This document shows, one piece after another, positions 12,501 to 22,978 of a stretch of 64,000 nt of DNA. Position 1 is the stretch's first letter; every line of letters begins with the position of its first letter. The DNA is from Prostheceraeus crozeri (lineage: Eukaryota > Platyhelminthes > Polycladida > Euryleptidae). The stretch covers positions 124,001 to 188,000 of the forward strand of contig CAJQUW010002154.1 of assembly GCA_907163375.1 (NCBI GenBank). Reading direction: 5' to 3'. The notes under the pieces were generated by a model. The model ran no database searches. It had not been told where the DNA came from and saw only the letters and a list, made by a program, of their open reading frames with translations. The position numbers and the translations under genes are program-made.

Positions 12501-15500
12501 CCAACTAATAAGTAACTCCAGTCTGAGTTTGAGGAATACCTTGCCGCTACCATCGCAAATCCAGCAATGAATCCATTAGAGTTCTGGAAGAGAAAACAGT
12601 CAGAATTTCCATCTTTGAGTTAAGTAGCCAGAAAAATATATGTGATTCCGGCATCTTCTGCTGAGAGCGAGCGACATTTCAGCACTGATGGTGCTATCGT
12701 GTCTTCAAAAAGAAGCAGTCTTTCTCCAGCGACTGTCGAAAGTCTGGTAGTTCTGAAGGAAGCGTCGCTTAACGGAATGTGACAACATTATTATTATCAT
12801 TGGGGAGCCTAATCTTTTATTGTTTATATCTAGATGACAATGTATAGAGATATTTGTATTTGCTGTCATTCAATGATAATTGCTTTCAATAATATTCTTA
12901 TTTTCTTTTTACGATGTGCATGTGCATGATTTGTACGCATGCATGAGATCCACTTGACTCTCTAATTCAAACAATAGTTGTGCTCAATTTAAACTCTTAG
13001 TAAAGCACTTCTACTATAGTGCGTTAAAGTACATATATTTTTCTTAACACGTCTGAACTTGATGATCAGATAGGCCTACCCACTGTACATGTCTGTACGT
13101 GCCTACTTTGTCTAAGATTATGAAATACTGTTTAATACGTACGTAAGGCATACGAGTATGTATCGGTATTACGAATTGACCGGTCGACCGGCCGGTCAGG
13201 TCGGGTCACAAGAATCTCGACCGGTTCCACCACTGGTCATCAACTTGTATCATACATCCAATTAAACGACTTTTATAAGACTCACGATGAAGAATGGACC
13301 GGTGGAATTTCGTCGACATTGATCTATTTCTCGAAGACACAGGCGCTCTACAAGATGCTCGTTCACAGAAGCATCGGTGACTCCCCAGCGCATGTCGCAC
13401 ACGCGGAAGTCCAGTCCTCGCTCCGCACAGAATTGTCGAAGCGATGGGAAGGCGTGTTCTACAAGATAATTTCTCTCCGCTTTGAAGTCTGAGAACGTAG
13501 AACTGATGAACAGGCGAACTTCATTGGCACCTAAAGTTGGTAATTCTGACAGTTCTCCAGTGAATAATGCAGCCGTGATCTTGTCGTCATCCTCTCCACC
13601 ACCTCCGAAGCCGCTGTAATAGTGAAACATCGAATCAATGCAGAAGTATAGACATCGAACAGCTAATGCATCAACATCTCTGATGCCGGATATAATCTTA
13701 TAATAAAACTACAAGTAATTCATTTGGAAAGCATAAGGCAGATCGGACACGCTGTTTTGATTTCCTTACCGACAAGATGCCTTTGCCCTGTAATTGGCGC
13801 AGAAAATACATGTAAAACATTCACCAGATGATGGAATAAGTTAGTATCTTGCAGTTTTTCTATTGCATCGCTTTGAGCTTCTATTTTCCTAAAATGAAAA
13901 ATGCTTACAAGTTCTCATGCTCACTGCTGAGCGAGATTACCGTACTTCATTGGAACTACCAGCTAGCTGCCGATAATGAACAAGAATGATTGTATTTTAC
14001 TTCTTGTCATGCACATGCATGATTAGTATTCATTTCTGCGTGGTAATTACATTTCCTATGAGATGACTGCTTCGACCAATGTTGATGTACAAAAAAATCA
14101 CACATTTCGTGGTCGACTGCCTTGTTTAAGGTAGAAGTTTGAAGTGAATGTCGAGATCAACAAACGCACATGTCCGATCACCAATCAGCTGTGGATGATG
14201 TCATGAACAGCTGAGAGGTGGTCACAGTTATAGTCTAAAATGGAAATTGACTCAAAGTCAAATGGCAAATGATAAGCGAAGAATTACAAATGTGACAGTT
14301 TCTAATGAAATGGTAGTCGTTGAAAAGTGTGTCTGAGTGAAAATGCGTTGCACTATTATGCATTGCAAGAGACTTCCACTCCGGAGGTTTTGTTGCTATC
14401 AATTTCTATGGTCATGGTTCGGTAGCAGAGAGAGATACACACTGTGGATAGAATTACCCTAAATCAAATACCCAACCTACCGTTTTCGATCGAAGTGTGA
14501 AATTTAATAACCGCCGCACTTCACTTCAGTTATACTTCTGATTTCTCGCCAAGCACAGGCCACGTACATGTTAATATAACAGTTCTGCGTTATTCACGCC
14601 ACCTTCAGTTGCAAACCTCCCTTGTTGTCTAAATCAAATTCGAAGACTTGCCACCGACACCCTTGCGGCTATTCGTGCGAGTACGTGATCTGTCAACTAT
14701 GCGTCAATCATGATGGCCTCCCAAAGTCCGGAGGCACACAGGTAGCCAAAAGCCATTACTCATGCCGCAAGCCGTTACCGGAATGGGAACCCTTGGGCGA
14801 TGATCCGCAAAAGAACCGACGTTATAAAGATATCACACTTTTATCTATGGTTTGTTTGTTGTACATGTATATTTGCTTCTTATTGTGATATAACGCGTCA
14901 CTATTTATGCCTATGCTCTTACGAAAATTAGGAAAATATCGTATGTTTTCTTCTTCTGCTTGATTCTATTATCTGCTATGAGAAAAAATATTGTCATAGT
15001 GACTTATATGCTTGTGGCATATTCTGTGTGCCTCCTGACTTTAAGAGTGGTTCACATCACCCGAAGTTCGACGCTTGCGTTGGAAATATTTTACAGTAAA
15101 GGTCATACAACCGACGCGCGCTGAGACTCAGCGTTGAAGAAAGGAAGTCAAAGTCGAATGTTATTGGCAGGTTGTCAAAAAAAATACTTGACACTGCGTT
15201 CAACGCCAGGGTTTAGAAATCATTCTACTTTTGCGGCGATTATGAGCATGGATTTGTCTGAAAAATTGATCGATGAAGTTCGAAAATACAATTTGCTGCA
15301 TGATTTCACCCTTCCGGAATATAAAGAGAATAAAAAGAAGGAAAATGCTTGGAGTTCAATTGGGAGGAAGTGATGCAAGGAAGATATGGAAAAGTTTGAG
15401 AGACGGAAGAAAAGTTAAGGAGAAGAAGATGATAAATGGAAGCGGTGCAACTCAGAAGGTAGAAAAGTGGTCTTATTACAATTTGCTGCATTTTTTAAGC

Positions 15501-18329
15501 GACGTCGTCAAGCCAAGGACGTAGAGTTACAGCTATACCTTCCGCTGGACAAATTGGTTTTCTCGGTACAATATCAGTAACATTCGGTTCCACCAGTTTC
15601 AGTCACAGAATTAGATTGTTTAATCGTATCACTTTGCTAGAAGTGCAAACTGCTTCAAACAGATGGCACATGCAGGAACTTAATAAGTGGGCAAAAAGAA
15701 ATTTTTAATACCTTACAGAGATAGGAAAAATAGTCGTGCGTCGCTTGCGGATTGTTCTGAATTCCTTCAAAATGCTCCGATCGCCACGATTCCTTCAGAT
15801 TCGAAGAATTCAGATCATTGCGCAAGAGTTTTCTCGATAATGTTGGGCCCTCAGATCATTTTAAAAAAGTTAGCAGGCGCATGAAAAAACGTTCACAAAC
15901 TTCTGTGTAGAACTTGACATCGTCTGTGTTTCTTTCCTGTGTGATCCGGTTAATAACAGTCACTGAAACTTTGCACAATTTGGCGTGTTTAATGTTGAAC
16001 TGACTGCTCATTGTTCGATTGCTATGGCATTTAGTCAGCAGATTGTGCCATTTCATTTACGTTACATGTTCTAATGTTTCCTTTCTAGTCAAACAGAAGA
16101 AGAGACGGACCTGTCTAATTCTGTGGTTTCAGTAGATAAACAAATCGTCTTGGACTCATTCGGCGTCAAACTTCAGCGGCTTTCAATGTGAACCAGACTT
16201 AATGCAAACGCGCATCCTAACACCAGCACTGCTATTAGAAGACGTTAAACTATCGTTTTACTGCTTTTTCAGCTGTGGTTGTCACGCAGTGATGTTTATT
16301 TCCAAGAAAACCTTGCAGTTGCCAATCTACCATTGCTCTGTAAAGGCTGATCACTTAATGAGAAAACTTTGTTCGCTACACCGACTTTAATAGCGAGTTG
16401 GCAACTCGTTCGCTTTCTTCAAAAAAACGGCAAAATACCGATAGAATTTAACGCAGAATAGTTAAGATTTCGTCCTAGCAGCGGAATCCGCTTGCCTTTG
16501 GTTGATCTTTATTCGTCAAGCCATAAGAAGCCATAATAGTAAGTGCGACTGAACGGTGTCAAACCTGAAGAACGAATGCTAAAATGAAATGAACACAAAC
16601 CGGAATTGTATATTCGATAATTGGTCTGCTAAACTGAAAGCAATATAGTTTGAAATTGAAAGTCCTCAAAAATATCTTCCTTCATGCTTGAAGTCTCAAT
16701 TTCAACAAAGGCTCATCCGAACTATTTAAGAGTCCCATACAATGTGAGAGATGCAAATGGTTTTCATAATCGACTAATCGATTGACCGTGCATAACACTG
16801 TTCATATCATAGACCTTTTAATACTGAAATAGTCTATTTCATGTTCACACTTCGTAAAACCGCATGATTAAGAGTTCTAAGTTTCAGACAGTTGAAATTG
16901 TTAACGCTTTCCTTCTTAATCTGTGTTAATTATCTTCCACGTGATCCTTCATTTCTACAACAGCTGTGGAATCGACGGATGTTTTGCTCTCCTTAATAGC
17001 GTTCATCGGAGTTCTTCACCATGACTACGAATCTCTCGAGCCCTTTAAGAGAACACAATCAGAAGTTGTCACCAAAGAAATTCAACTTTCAAACAGATGA
17101 TGAAATTGTATTCCAACTCTTCTCCTCGTAAAATTTATGTTATTTAGCTGCGTTAAGTGTTAAACTGAAAAAACAGAAATTTTCTTGCATGATTTTATCA
17201 TAATTATTCTGACTTTAATGAAATCACTATTGCATATTCCGGCGAAATAAACATGTGAACACAAATAATGTCAGGATCATTTTATTTTGAGTAATTTCAA
17301 AACAATAACTGATTACCTTAATCTTTTCGGCATAATTCAGCGTTCATGAAATCTTGTAAGTTTCTAAAATCTTCAGGCTTCGTAGAATTGGAAGAATATT
17401 GCGAAAGAAAGTGCTGATGATATCAAACTTTAATCAATATCTTATTTGTAATCCATCGCAGAAATTCCATACAAATTACGTGTGCTCCCAAAGTCAGTCG
17501 TGTGTAGATGTTCTACAGATGCACATGTTGTAAATATCTTCAGTGAATCCTAGATTGCGACGCTGCGCTATGCCAAGTAGCCATCTAGGATTCTCTGGTA
17601 TCTTTGAAATAATCATATCCATGGAAGCTGAAAATATTGTTTTCACCATAGAAATCCGACTTTTCGGTTTCGTTGAAGTTAGTGAGACTAGAATGGACAA
17701 TAGCTGCTTGTTGAAAGTAATGCCAGCTGCTCGTTATGCACCTATCTAAGTCAATGTCGCCAGATCTTGGGAATCAAATTAGTGAAACATGGAATAGTTA
17801 AATGCATAAATTCTTGCGTTCATGCGATATATTACCAGTTATTTTATCAAATGATTTTATGCAGAAATAGCAATAGTCGTGAATCTTCACAAAGTACACT
17901 CAGAGGGAATAGTTACCTAAAACCAATGTCAGCCACATGAGGTTGCCATTCTATTATCATGACAACGCGTTTGCACGGGGTGGTATTGTCATCTACATGC
18001 ATGTCCGTTCTAGTATATACAATATCCTATTTCCTTGGTCAAACATATTTATATTTTTGGTAAACCAGAAAGAAAAATTTTCAGGTATCTCATCTTTACA
18101 AAATATATATTCGGAACAAATTGAATGTCCTGATTGGGCCATTTAAAACCAACGATTCTAATTGCTTAGGCCTATAACTTTATTGACACTGTCAATTTCA
18201 ATGAATTTTCACACGTTACTCGCATGTACAAATATGCAATTTATGCTCAATAACTTTAAATTCTAAGATGACAAGCCTTTCACGAAATATTGACCTCGAC
18301 ATGACAGACGCAAGTTTCTATCACTCTCT

Positions 18330-18367
<38 letters not shown>

Positions 18368-18637
18368 CGATATTCCTCCACCGTCTTGTGTCGAATTTTT
18401 CGTGGTTTTAACGATAGGTTCATAAGGAAGTAGAAATATTCGCTTAAGGGTAAAATACCTTTCATAATTCAATTAGACAATGACTTGATATTTTGAATGC
18501 ATTTGTTATTATTTGCATGAATTGATTGAAGCTTGGACTTACGGTTTAAGGATTTGGCTACCCTTCAGAACATATCCTCGTTCCATTTGCTGCATTCTAA
18601 AAGCTTCGAAAGCTTTAGCTGAATTGTCCATTCAGAT
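3410..18637 (-). CDS. NACHT/WD-repeat (NWD)-like protein, 5' half, five exons, DUF4062 N-terminus
   Basis: Exons on the minus strand are 18637-18543, 13613-13286, 7561-7310, 4874-4550 and 3540-3410. Each join has AG acceptors and GTAAGT, GTGAGT or GTAAGG donors, and the phases agree at all four junctions, giving 375 residues in one frame. The start is ATG at 18631-18629, with an in-frame TGA directly upstream. Residues about 45-150 carry the DUF4062-type signature (EVRLFISSTFSDFKAER, CDMRWGVTD, LCLREIDQC). GDRYGYQPIPASLE and LLQPI follow. These match the N-terminal region of NWD1/NWD2-like proteins, large cytosolic STAND-class P-loop NTPases in which NACHT and WD40 repeats come next. Those domains are not in the window. 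The family is well supported; the exact orthologue and biological role are not determined. Introns are up to about 5.7 kb and full of transposon relics. Confidence 0.85.
4330..4395 (-). repeat. tRNA-like sequence, probable tRNA-derived SINE head
   Basis: On the minus strand there is a box-A-like TAGCTCATGTGG (4386-4375) and a box-B-like GGTTCTAATCC (4348-4338) at roughly tRNA spacing. A T-arm stem GGTGG/CCATC can form. The acceptor arms do not pair, so this is not a working tRNA. It lies in the intron between exons 4 and 5. Confidence 0.4.
4550..4874 (-). CDS. NWD-like gene, exon 4
   Basis: The acceptor reads TTTCTGTGTTACAG and the donor GTAAGG. The exon has 108 codons plus one base and starts VEEAIRNTIRRSTHKLVEKG. 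It includes an acidic Gly/Glu-rich stretch (NGGPEGEGEEAKPVG) and ends ...NENAVKYT. The composition suggests an amphipathic helical linker between DUF4062 and NACHT. Placement in the gene rests on strand, splice sites and phase. Confidence 0.82.
5095..5703 (+). mobile_element. RTE-like LINE, 3' end fragment
   Basis: The plus strand encodes a LINE C-terminal tail: GAETWTMTKKTEQKIRATQ (about 5270-5330), WQWAGHIARMEDNKWTRR (about 5440-5498), then GRPPRKWHEEI and INWPQLAGD near 5535-5610. This Trp-rich pattern after the RT domain is typical of RTE/Jockey-group LINEs. The piece changes frame at least twice and is 5' truncated. It ends in a TGATGATGATGATG tail, the short-repeat tail usual for RTE elements. 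It lies in the intron between exons 3 and 4, opposite to the host gene. Confidence 0.8.
5704..7309. other. Intron sequence, nothing recognised
   Basis: AT-rich sequence with short chance frames only. No splice-bounded frame consistent with the host gene was seen. Confidence 0.5.
7310..7561 (-). CDS. NWD-like gene, exon 3
   Basis: This exon has 84 whole codons in phase 0 at both ends, acceptor TTTTTCTTAG and donor GTAAGT. It joins exon 2 as ...GPFFI-ALLGDRYGYQP..., the continuous DUF4062 end seen in NWD-like proteins. It continues with VLDEWYWEDMNSVPS and LLQPIRWKFPN and ends in NKWWE. Confidence 0.88.
8531..8552. repeat. (ATT)n microsatellite, possible retroelement tail
   Basis: About seven ATT units preceded by TTTGTAATTGACAATACAG, which looks like the end of a LINE or SINE with an ATT tail. 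The body of such an element could not be recognised. Confidence 0.6.
9854..9949. repeat. Long imperfect hairpin (~40-bp arms)
   Basis: The left arm 9854-9898 and right arm 9911-9949 are inverted copies. Shared blocks include CTCTAAAAA and CACAAAATGC, with a few small indels and a ~12-base loop. It may be a tiny palindromic DNA element or a folded RNA. Confidence 0.6.
12050..13235 (+). mobile_element. hAT DNA transposon, internally reduced copy
   Basis: Both ends carry the inverted repeat CAGTGGTGGAACCGGTCGA, starting at 12050 and, as its complement, ending at 13235. The flanks are an 8-bp target duplication with one mismatch: GTCATCGA (12042-12049) and GTCATCAA (13236-13243). An 8-bp duplication and a CAG-type terminus are hAT hallmarks. 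At 1186 bp it is far shorter than a full hAT and keeps only the transposase C-terminus. It is inserted in intron 2 of the NWD-like gene, 50 bp from the donor of exon 2. Confidence 0.9.
12267..12770 (+). pseudogene. hAT transposase C-terminal fragment
   Basis: The frame STVLDPTFRHLHFINDEV (12280 onward) matches the segment before the dimerisation domain. The dimerisation domain itself appears at about 12525-12770: EEYLAATI, PLEFWKRKQSEFPSL, then ASSAESERHFSTDGAIVSSK. The two parts are separated by stop codons at 12513 and near 12620. The catalytic N-terminal half is missing, so the fragment cannot act as a transposase. Confidence 0.85.
13286..13613 (-). CDS. NWD-like gene, exon 2 (DUF4062)
   Basis: The acceptor reads TTTCACTATTACAG and the donor GTGAGT at 13285. 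The exon has 328 bases: one base completing Pro30, then 109 codons, ending in phase 0. It begins with a Gly-rich and acidic patch (GFGGGGEDDD) and then the DUF4062 core, LFISSTFSDFKAERNYL and VCDMRWGVTDASVNEHL. This is the most strongly family-diagnostic exon in the window. Confidence 0.9.
15242..15524 (+). pseudogene. MADF-domain protein fragment
   Basis: The reading starts MSMDLSEKLIDEVRKYNLL, continues ENAWSSIGRK and, after a frame change near 15370, DARKIWKSLRDGRKVKEKK, GSGATQKVEKW and SYYNLLHFLSDVV. This spacing of helices (EKLI..VR, AW..I, W..LRD, W.YY..L.FL) is the MADF (Myb/SANT-like, Adf-1 type) DNA-binding domain. A later frame at 15687-15884 could be a degraded BESS-like tail. MADF proteins occur both as host regulators and as the second protein of PIF/Harbinger transposons. 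The second is more likely here because the fragment is intronic, broken and single-exon. No terminal repeats were found. Confidence 0.65.
18331..18366. repeat. (CA)18 microsatellite
   Basis: Thirty-six bases of perfect CA dinucleotides, about 175 bp downstream of the first coding exon of the NWD-like gene, in intron 1. Confidence 0.95.
18543..18637 (-). CDS. NWD-like gene, first coding exon
   Basis: Translation starts at 18631 (MDNSAKAFEAFRMQQMERGY...) and runs 29 codons plus two bases (CC) to a GTAAGT donor at 18542. The CC joins the C at 13613 to make Pro30. A pyrimidine-rich tract and AG at 18639-18638 suggest an acceptor, so an upstream 5' UTR exon is likely. The in-frame TGA just before the ATG fixes this start. 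Confidence 0.75.
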
Positions 18638-19072
18638 CTAAAAATAGCATCAGACTGATAAATTGACATTCATCAAGATAGTTCTTTCATGAAAAGCCAA
18701 AGTTTTAGAAAACAAACAAGCATCAATCCTGTTCAAATATAGACGCTGTATGTCGGCTGTCATAGAAACAAATGCATCGGTGCTCCAACATTTGCGGCTA
18801 ATGGCTGATGAATTATTCTTTATGCCTCCGGCCAAAGTCACCTCAAAAAAGAGAACTTGATATCCGAACCGACATTGGAAAAAAGGAAAAACATAAAACA
18901 TGACAAAAAATGTCATAAATTGATTAATGATCAATAATTCAATAACATATGCGCGACGTAACATTTCAGAAACACTAGAATTCGATAACACACTTGCGAT
19001 TACATCTTTCCGCAGAACCACTACCATAGCTGATGATGTAAATCCGAGACGTTGTGGTTGTGATATGATTAA
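18638..19072. other. Region upstream of the first coding exon
   Basis: This stretch should hold an intron or promoter of the NWD-like gene. I see a likely acceptor at 18638-18639 but no convincing TATA box or CpG-rich promoter. A 125-codon minus-strand frame at 18650-19027 shows no recognisable features. Confidence 0.4.
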
Positions 19073-19280
19073 CAGTTACATGTAAATTTATAAAAATATG
19101 AAAAAGCTCTAGGCTGCAAAATTTGAATTTTTATTAAACAATATTTTGGTTTCACAACCAGCATCAGGGTCAGATAGCTTTACAAAGAAAGCATTACAGA
19201 GAAGGTAAAGGAGATTCAAAATTTAAGTGTGCAATGCAATTAGTAGAGGAATCAAGATATGCACATTTATGATATAATGT

Positions 19281-20640
19281 TCATAGAAATATAAAGTCAC
19301 GCAACATCTCCCTCTCCTCCCTTGAGTTCATTACAGGACACAGAGATCTAATAAAGATGGTCTCCCTTAGTCTACGATTTGCAGTGTCAATGTCTTTGGC
19401 TAGTACTTTTGTGCTCACTGAGTTGTTCAGGCAGAGTTGTAGATGTTTGTATACTGATGACTCAGGAAGATGTTCAAGACTTCCTGATGACTCAGGAAGA
19501 TGGGTAAGATGTTCTTTCACTCTGATATGTAGAGGTTTTATTGAGCTTCCGATATATGTGGAAAGCATTTTGTGCACTGGAGTTGGTAAACGGTGTTTTT
19601 CTTTTGACAATTGACGCTGTTGAGAGGAGAATTGGTGAGACTGCAGATGTTCGATTCATTCCTGTTTTGAAGTGCGTGACGCAATGTTGTTGTTCTATGA
19701 GCTATTCTGACATTAATTCCTTCTCGTCTGAAGATACGCTTTCTTGTTTTTTTGTATTCTATTTCTTCGTTTCCTTTGTTTTGATTGGTTGATAAATGCA
19801 GACGGACTTTCGTGGTTTCTGAGGATCCTGTCAAACTCTTGTTGTTCAAGTGATTTGTTTTCTGTGTTTGTACATCTGTCATCAATTCTCGCTCTTTCAT
19901 TAGTAATTATTGCAAGTTTTGTTTGTTTTGGCATGTGTGATCTGTGATGAATGAATATGTTTTTCTTAGCAGGTTTCTTGTAGAAACGAAATTGAGGTTG
20001 TTCATTTGTTTTTATTTTCACCGTAAAATCCAGAAGACTAAGTGTTTGTCCGTCTTCTGAGAGTTTGATCTCAAAACGGATGTTAGGATGTTGTTGATTC
20101 AAAAAATCACATACTTAGAGAATATGCTTCGTTAGCGTCTGATACCAATGCGAAGCAATCGTCAACGTATCGTTTGAAGAGAGGAACTGGTCCGAAATAT
20201 CTTAAAGCTTCTTGTTCAATCGTGTCCAGGAATAGAATTGCTTAGATACCTGAGACGGATGATCCCATGGGTAAGCCACTAATCTGTTGGTATATGTTAC
20301 TTTAAAATGTAAAGTAGGTGTTGGAAAGAATGACGTTTAATAATTTTCCAATATCTCTTGGTGAAAACGGTCCAATTCTTTCAATATGATGTTGGTTGAG
20401 TTTCTCTTCCACGTTTTCTATAGCGTCTTTGATAGGTATTGACGTGTATAGCGCCACAACATCAAAACTACATGGGAACTATGACTGAGTTTGATTCCCG
20501 TTAGAAACATTCGTTATGGATTGAATGAGTTCCGTACTACTTTTGAGATGTGACGGTACTTTTTTTAAGAAGAGGTGATAGAAGAGAAGTCATTAGCCAG
20601 GAGATCCTTTTCGTAGGACCGTTGCAATTGGAGACTATTG
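19281..20640 (-). pseudogene. Penelope-like reverse transcriptase/GIY-YIG endonuclease, partial
   Basis: On the minus strand the RT shows FDVVALYTSIP (about 20460), GLPMGSSVSGI (about 20265), then the catalytic KRYVDDCFALVSD (about 20160). The Penelope thumb segment follows: RFEIKLSEDGQTLSLLDFTV and FYKKPAKKNIFIHHRSHMP. The C-terminus is a GIY-YIG nuclease (NTVYQLQCTKC, YIGSSIKPLHIRVKEHL) ending near 19281. RT plus C-terminal GIY-YIG defines canonical Penelope-like elements. The copy is broken and lacks the N-terminal part. Confidence 0.85.
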
Positions 20641-20676
20641 GTCTCACTTGAAGCTGTTCACCAGGTTTATGAACAA

Positions 20677-21259
20677 CTCATAGAACAACAACATTACGTC
20701 ACGCACTTCAAAACAGGAATGAATCGAACATCTGCAGTCTCACCAATTGTCCTCTCAACAGCGTCAATTGTCAAAAGAAAAACACCGTTTACCAACTCCA
20801 GTGCACAAAATGCTTTCCACATATATCGGAAGCTCAATAAAACCTCTACATATCAGAGTGAAAGAACATCTTACCCATCCTGAGTCATCAGTATACAAAC
20901 ATCTACAACTCTGCCTGAACAACTCAGTGAGCACAAAAGTACTAGCCAAAGACATTGACACTGCAAATCTTAGACTAAGGGAGACCATCTTTATTAGATC
21001 TCTGTGTCCTGTAATGAACTCAAGGGAGGAGAGGGAGATGTTGCGTGACTTTATATTTCTATGAACATTATATCATAAATGTGCATATCTTGATTCCTCT
21101 ACTAATTGCATTGCACACTTAAATTTTGAATCTCCTTTACCTTCTCTGTAATGCTTTCTTTGTAAAGCTATCTGACCCTGATGCTGGTTGTGAAACCAAA
21201 ATATTGTTTAATAAAAATTCAAATTTTGCAGCTTAGAGCTTTTTCATGTTTTTATAATT
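20677..21259 (+). pseudogene. Second Penelope-like copy, GIY-YIG and 3' end only
   Basis: It encodes the same GIY-YIG segment as the neighbouring inverted copy (YIGSSIKPLHIRVKEHL, then KVLAKDIDTANLRLRETIF) and the same non-coding 3' end. A CTGATG...GAAAC motif sits at 21178-21197. It is strongly 5' truncated. Confidence 0.85.
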
Positions 21260-21322
21260 TTACCCATATTCTAAGACAATGCTGCTGAAAGAAAATTTCA
21301 ATATCCTATCAGTTACATGTAA

Positions 21323-22400
21323 CTACCTCTCCTTCATTATCAGCTTAATCTCTTAGAGATGTCAATTAGGAGCTATCACAACGTGTTTGATGTGCTAATC
21401 CACTTAAAGCTGATAAAGTTAGTCTCTACAACCCTGGTCGTTCTACCTCCTCCTCTCGGGCTCTGGTATTGTAAGGGGCTAGTTAGAACATGGCGTCGCG
21501 CAGACTTCGGACTGCCTCCTTACTTCGACACTGAATCCGAGTCACAGCTGCATCGAGAGTGGCGATCAATATGGACAGGATTCGAGTACCTCTGCGGGAC
21601 TTCTGCGATCAGTGTAATTATCCGCTTGAACAAACTCTACTTCAGAGCTCTTACTTTTCTCAAGTCAGAAAAAAAACTCTGCAAATCGTTTATGACTTGC
21701 CTGTGTAATTGACCGCAAATCCTTTGACTAAGAATGCTCTGCGCTCGAAGCTCACATCGTCGGCACTACTAACTGTTTGAACGTCGCGAGTTTTGGAAAC
21801 GTGCTCAACGTGGGGGCGAGTCGTTTGCCAGCTATCTTATATCTCTCCGCAAGCTCGCTGCCAGACACGCGATGCTGCGCGAGTTGCGAAGCTTTGAAAC
21901 TCGTAATGAGGACACTCTGGAGACGATCGAGAGCATATTTATTCAAAATTTGTATCAGTGGTCTGTGTCAGTCACAATCTCGGACTGGGCAGCCTTTCCA
22001 ACATCAGTCGACACTTCATGACAGCCCAGACGATTGCGAGTATTTCAAGCTCGATCATGGCGCACTTGGACTCAGCGCTGCTAAGACAACGCGATCCCAC
22101 CCGCACAGCACATGACGCATTATCTTCTTGCTGCTCCTTGAGAACAAATCCAATGTCATGAATCCACGATGCGTCAGTGAAAAATGCTGTATTGCGCTAG
22201 TTAGAGCAGTGGTTATTACCAGTTGAAGACTACACATATATGCCTATATTACACACGCAATGGATCGAATAATGAAAATTACCAAAACTCATATACTCAT
22301 TACACAATCTCTACAATTAACGTCGTTCGGGAAACTAAAGTATATTACCACAGAAATTTTCATCAGAGAGTCGGCGTATATCATGGGCCGACCCATTGGT
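21323..22400. other. Non-coding stretch, nothing recognised
   Basis: More GC-rich than its surroundings near 21440-22150, with several overlapping short frames on both strands. I could not assign any to a family. It may be another decayed element. Confidence 0.4.
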
Positions 22401-22479
22401 CTGCTCCTTACACTACTAAAATGATGATACGTCGCATTCATAATATTAGCGAAAAATTGTCTGAAAAAGCTAACATAGT

Positions 22480-22760
22480 GCATAGTTCATGTTTTGAAAC
22501 CACAAAATTCAAATTCATTTCAATTACAAAGATCCGATTACGAACGCAGTTAAATCTAATATTGTGTATCTCTGCACTTGTGATCACTGCCCTGCGCAAT
22601 ACGTTGGCGCCACTAGACGTCACCCTGCTGCTCGCACTTCGGAATATTAAAAACCTATCCAAGCCAAACAGAAATTTTTATGTATCCGCTTCGTCCTAAA
22701 ACTGATGACTTCTCTATCATTGGAATATCGAGATATCCGCTGATACCACAATGACAAAAA
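22480..22760 (+). pseudogene. GIY-YIG fragment of another Penelope-like family
   Basis: The plus strand gives CDHCPAQYVGATRRHPAA at about 22575-22630, preceded by NIVYLCT. This is the YxxxCxxC...QYVGxTxR pattern at the start of GIY-YIG domains in Penelope-like elements. The fragment is short and differs from both neighbouring Penelope families. Confidence 0.55.
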
Positions 22761-22978
22761 GATCGGACTGGGTGTCAAGTAAGAAGAACAAAGTAGTAGG
22801 CCTACCTTTGCACTTAGGTTTGTCGCCCTGACACTCTTTCTCCGCAGCTTTACCCAAAGGTTTTTGAACTGAATTTGCATCATGCATGCACGAATCATGC
22901 CATGAAATTTCTGTATATATGCATTGATTTTACCTTTAGGGACATCATACATTTGTCTAAGCATTTAGACAAATGTGA

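Larger units (their letters stand above)
13614..18542. other. Intron 1, mostly unrecognised sequence
   Basis: Apart from the MADF-like frame (15242-15524) and a CA microsatellite (18331-18366), no conserved sequence was recognised. Short frames at 14622-14888 and 17494-17749 have no family I can name. A small perfect hairpin, GCTGAGACTCAGC, lies at about 15119-15131. Confidence 0.5.
19073..21322. mobile_element. Head-to-head pair of Penelope-like element copies (palindrome)
   Basis: A minus-strand copy (about 19085-20676, RT plus GIY-YIG) abuts a short plus-strand copy (20677-21259, GIY-YIG and 3' end only). The arms 19085-19701 and 20677-21259 are near-identical inverted repeats. The left arm is 34 bp longer because of a small internal duplication around TGATGACTCAGGAAGATG. 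The 13-mer CAGTTACATGTAA occurs at 19073-19085 and 21310-21322 and may be the target duplication. Inverted, partly truncated neighbour copies are a known habit of Penelope-like elements. Confidence 0.8.

Noticed and set aside
14622-14888. 88-codon plus-strand frame with several Cys/His residues
   Set aside because: Cysteine spacing fits no zinc-finger pattern I know and there is no supporting context.
17494-17749. Overlapping 68-codon frames on both strands
   Set aside because: No family match and no splice sites in phase with the host gene.
18650-19027. 125-codon minus-strand frame just upstream of the NWD-like first exon
   Set aside because: It ends before exon 1 and shows no domain. It overlaps the likely acceptor-side intron, so chance is more likely.
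22223-22699. 158-codon plus-strand frame
   Set aside because: The recognisable GIY-YIG motif lies in a different frame, so this frame is a shadow.
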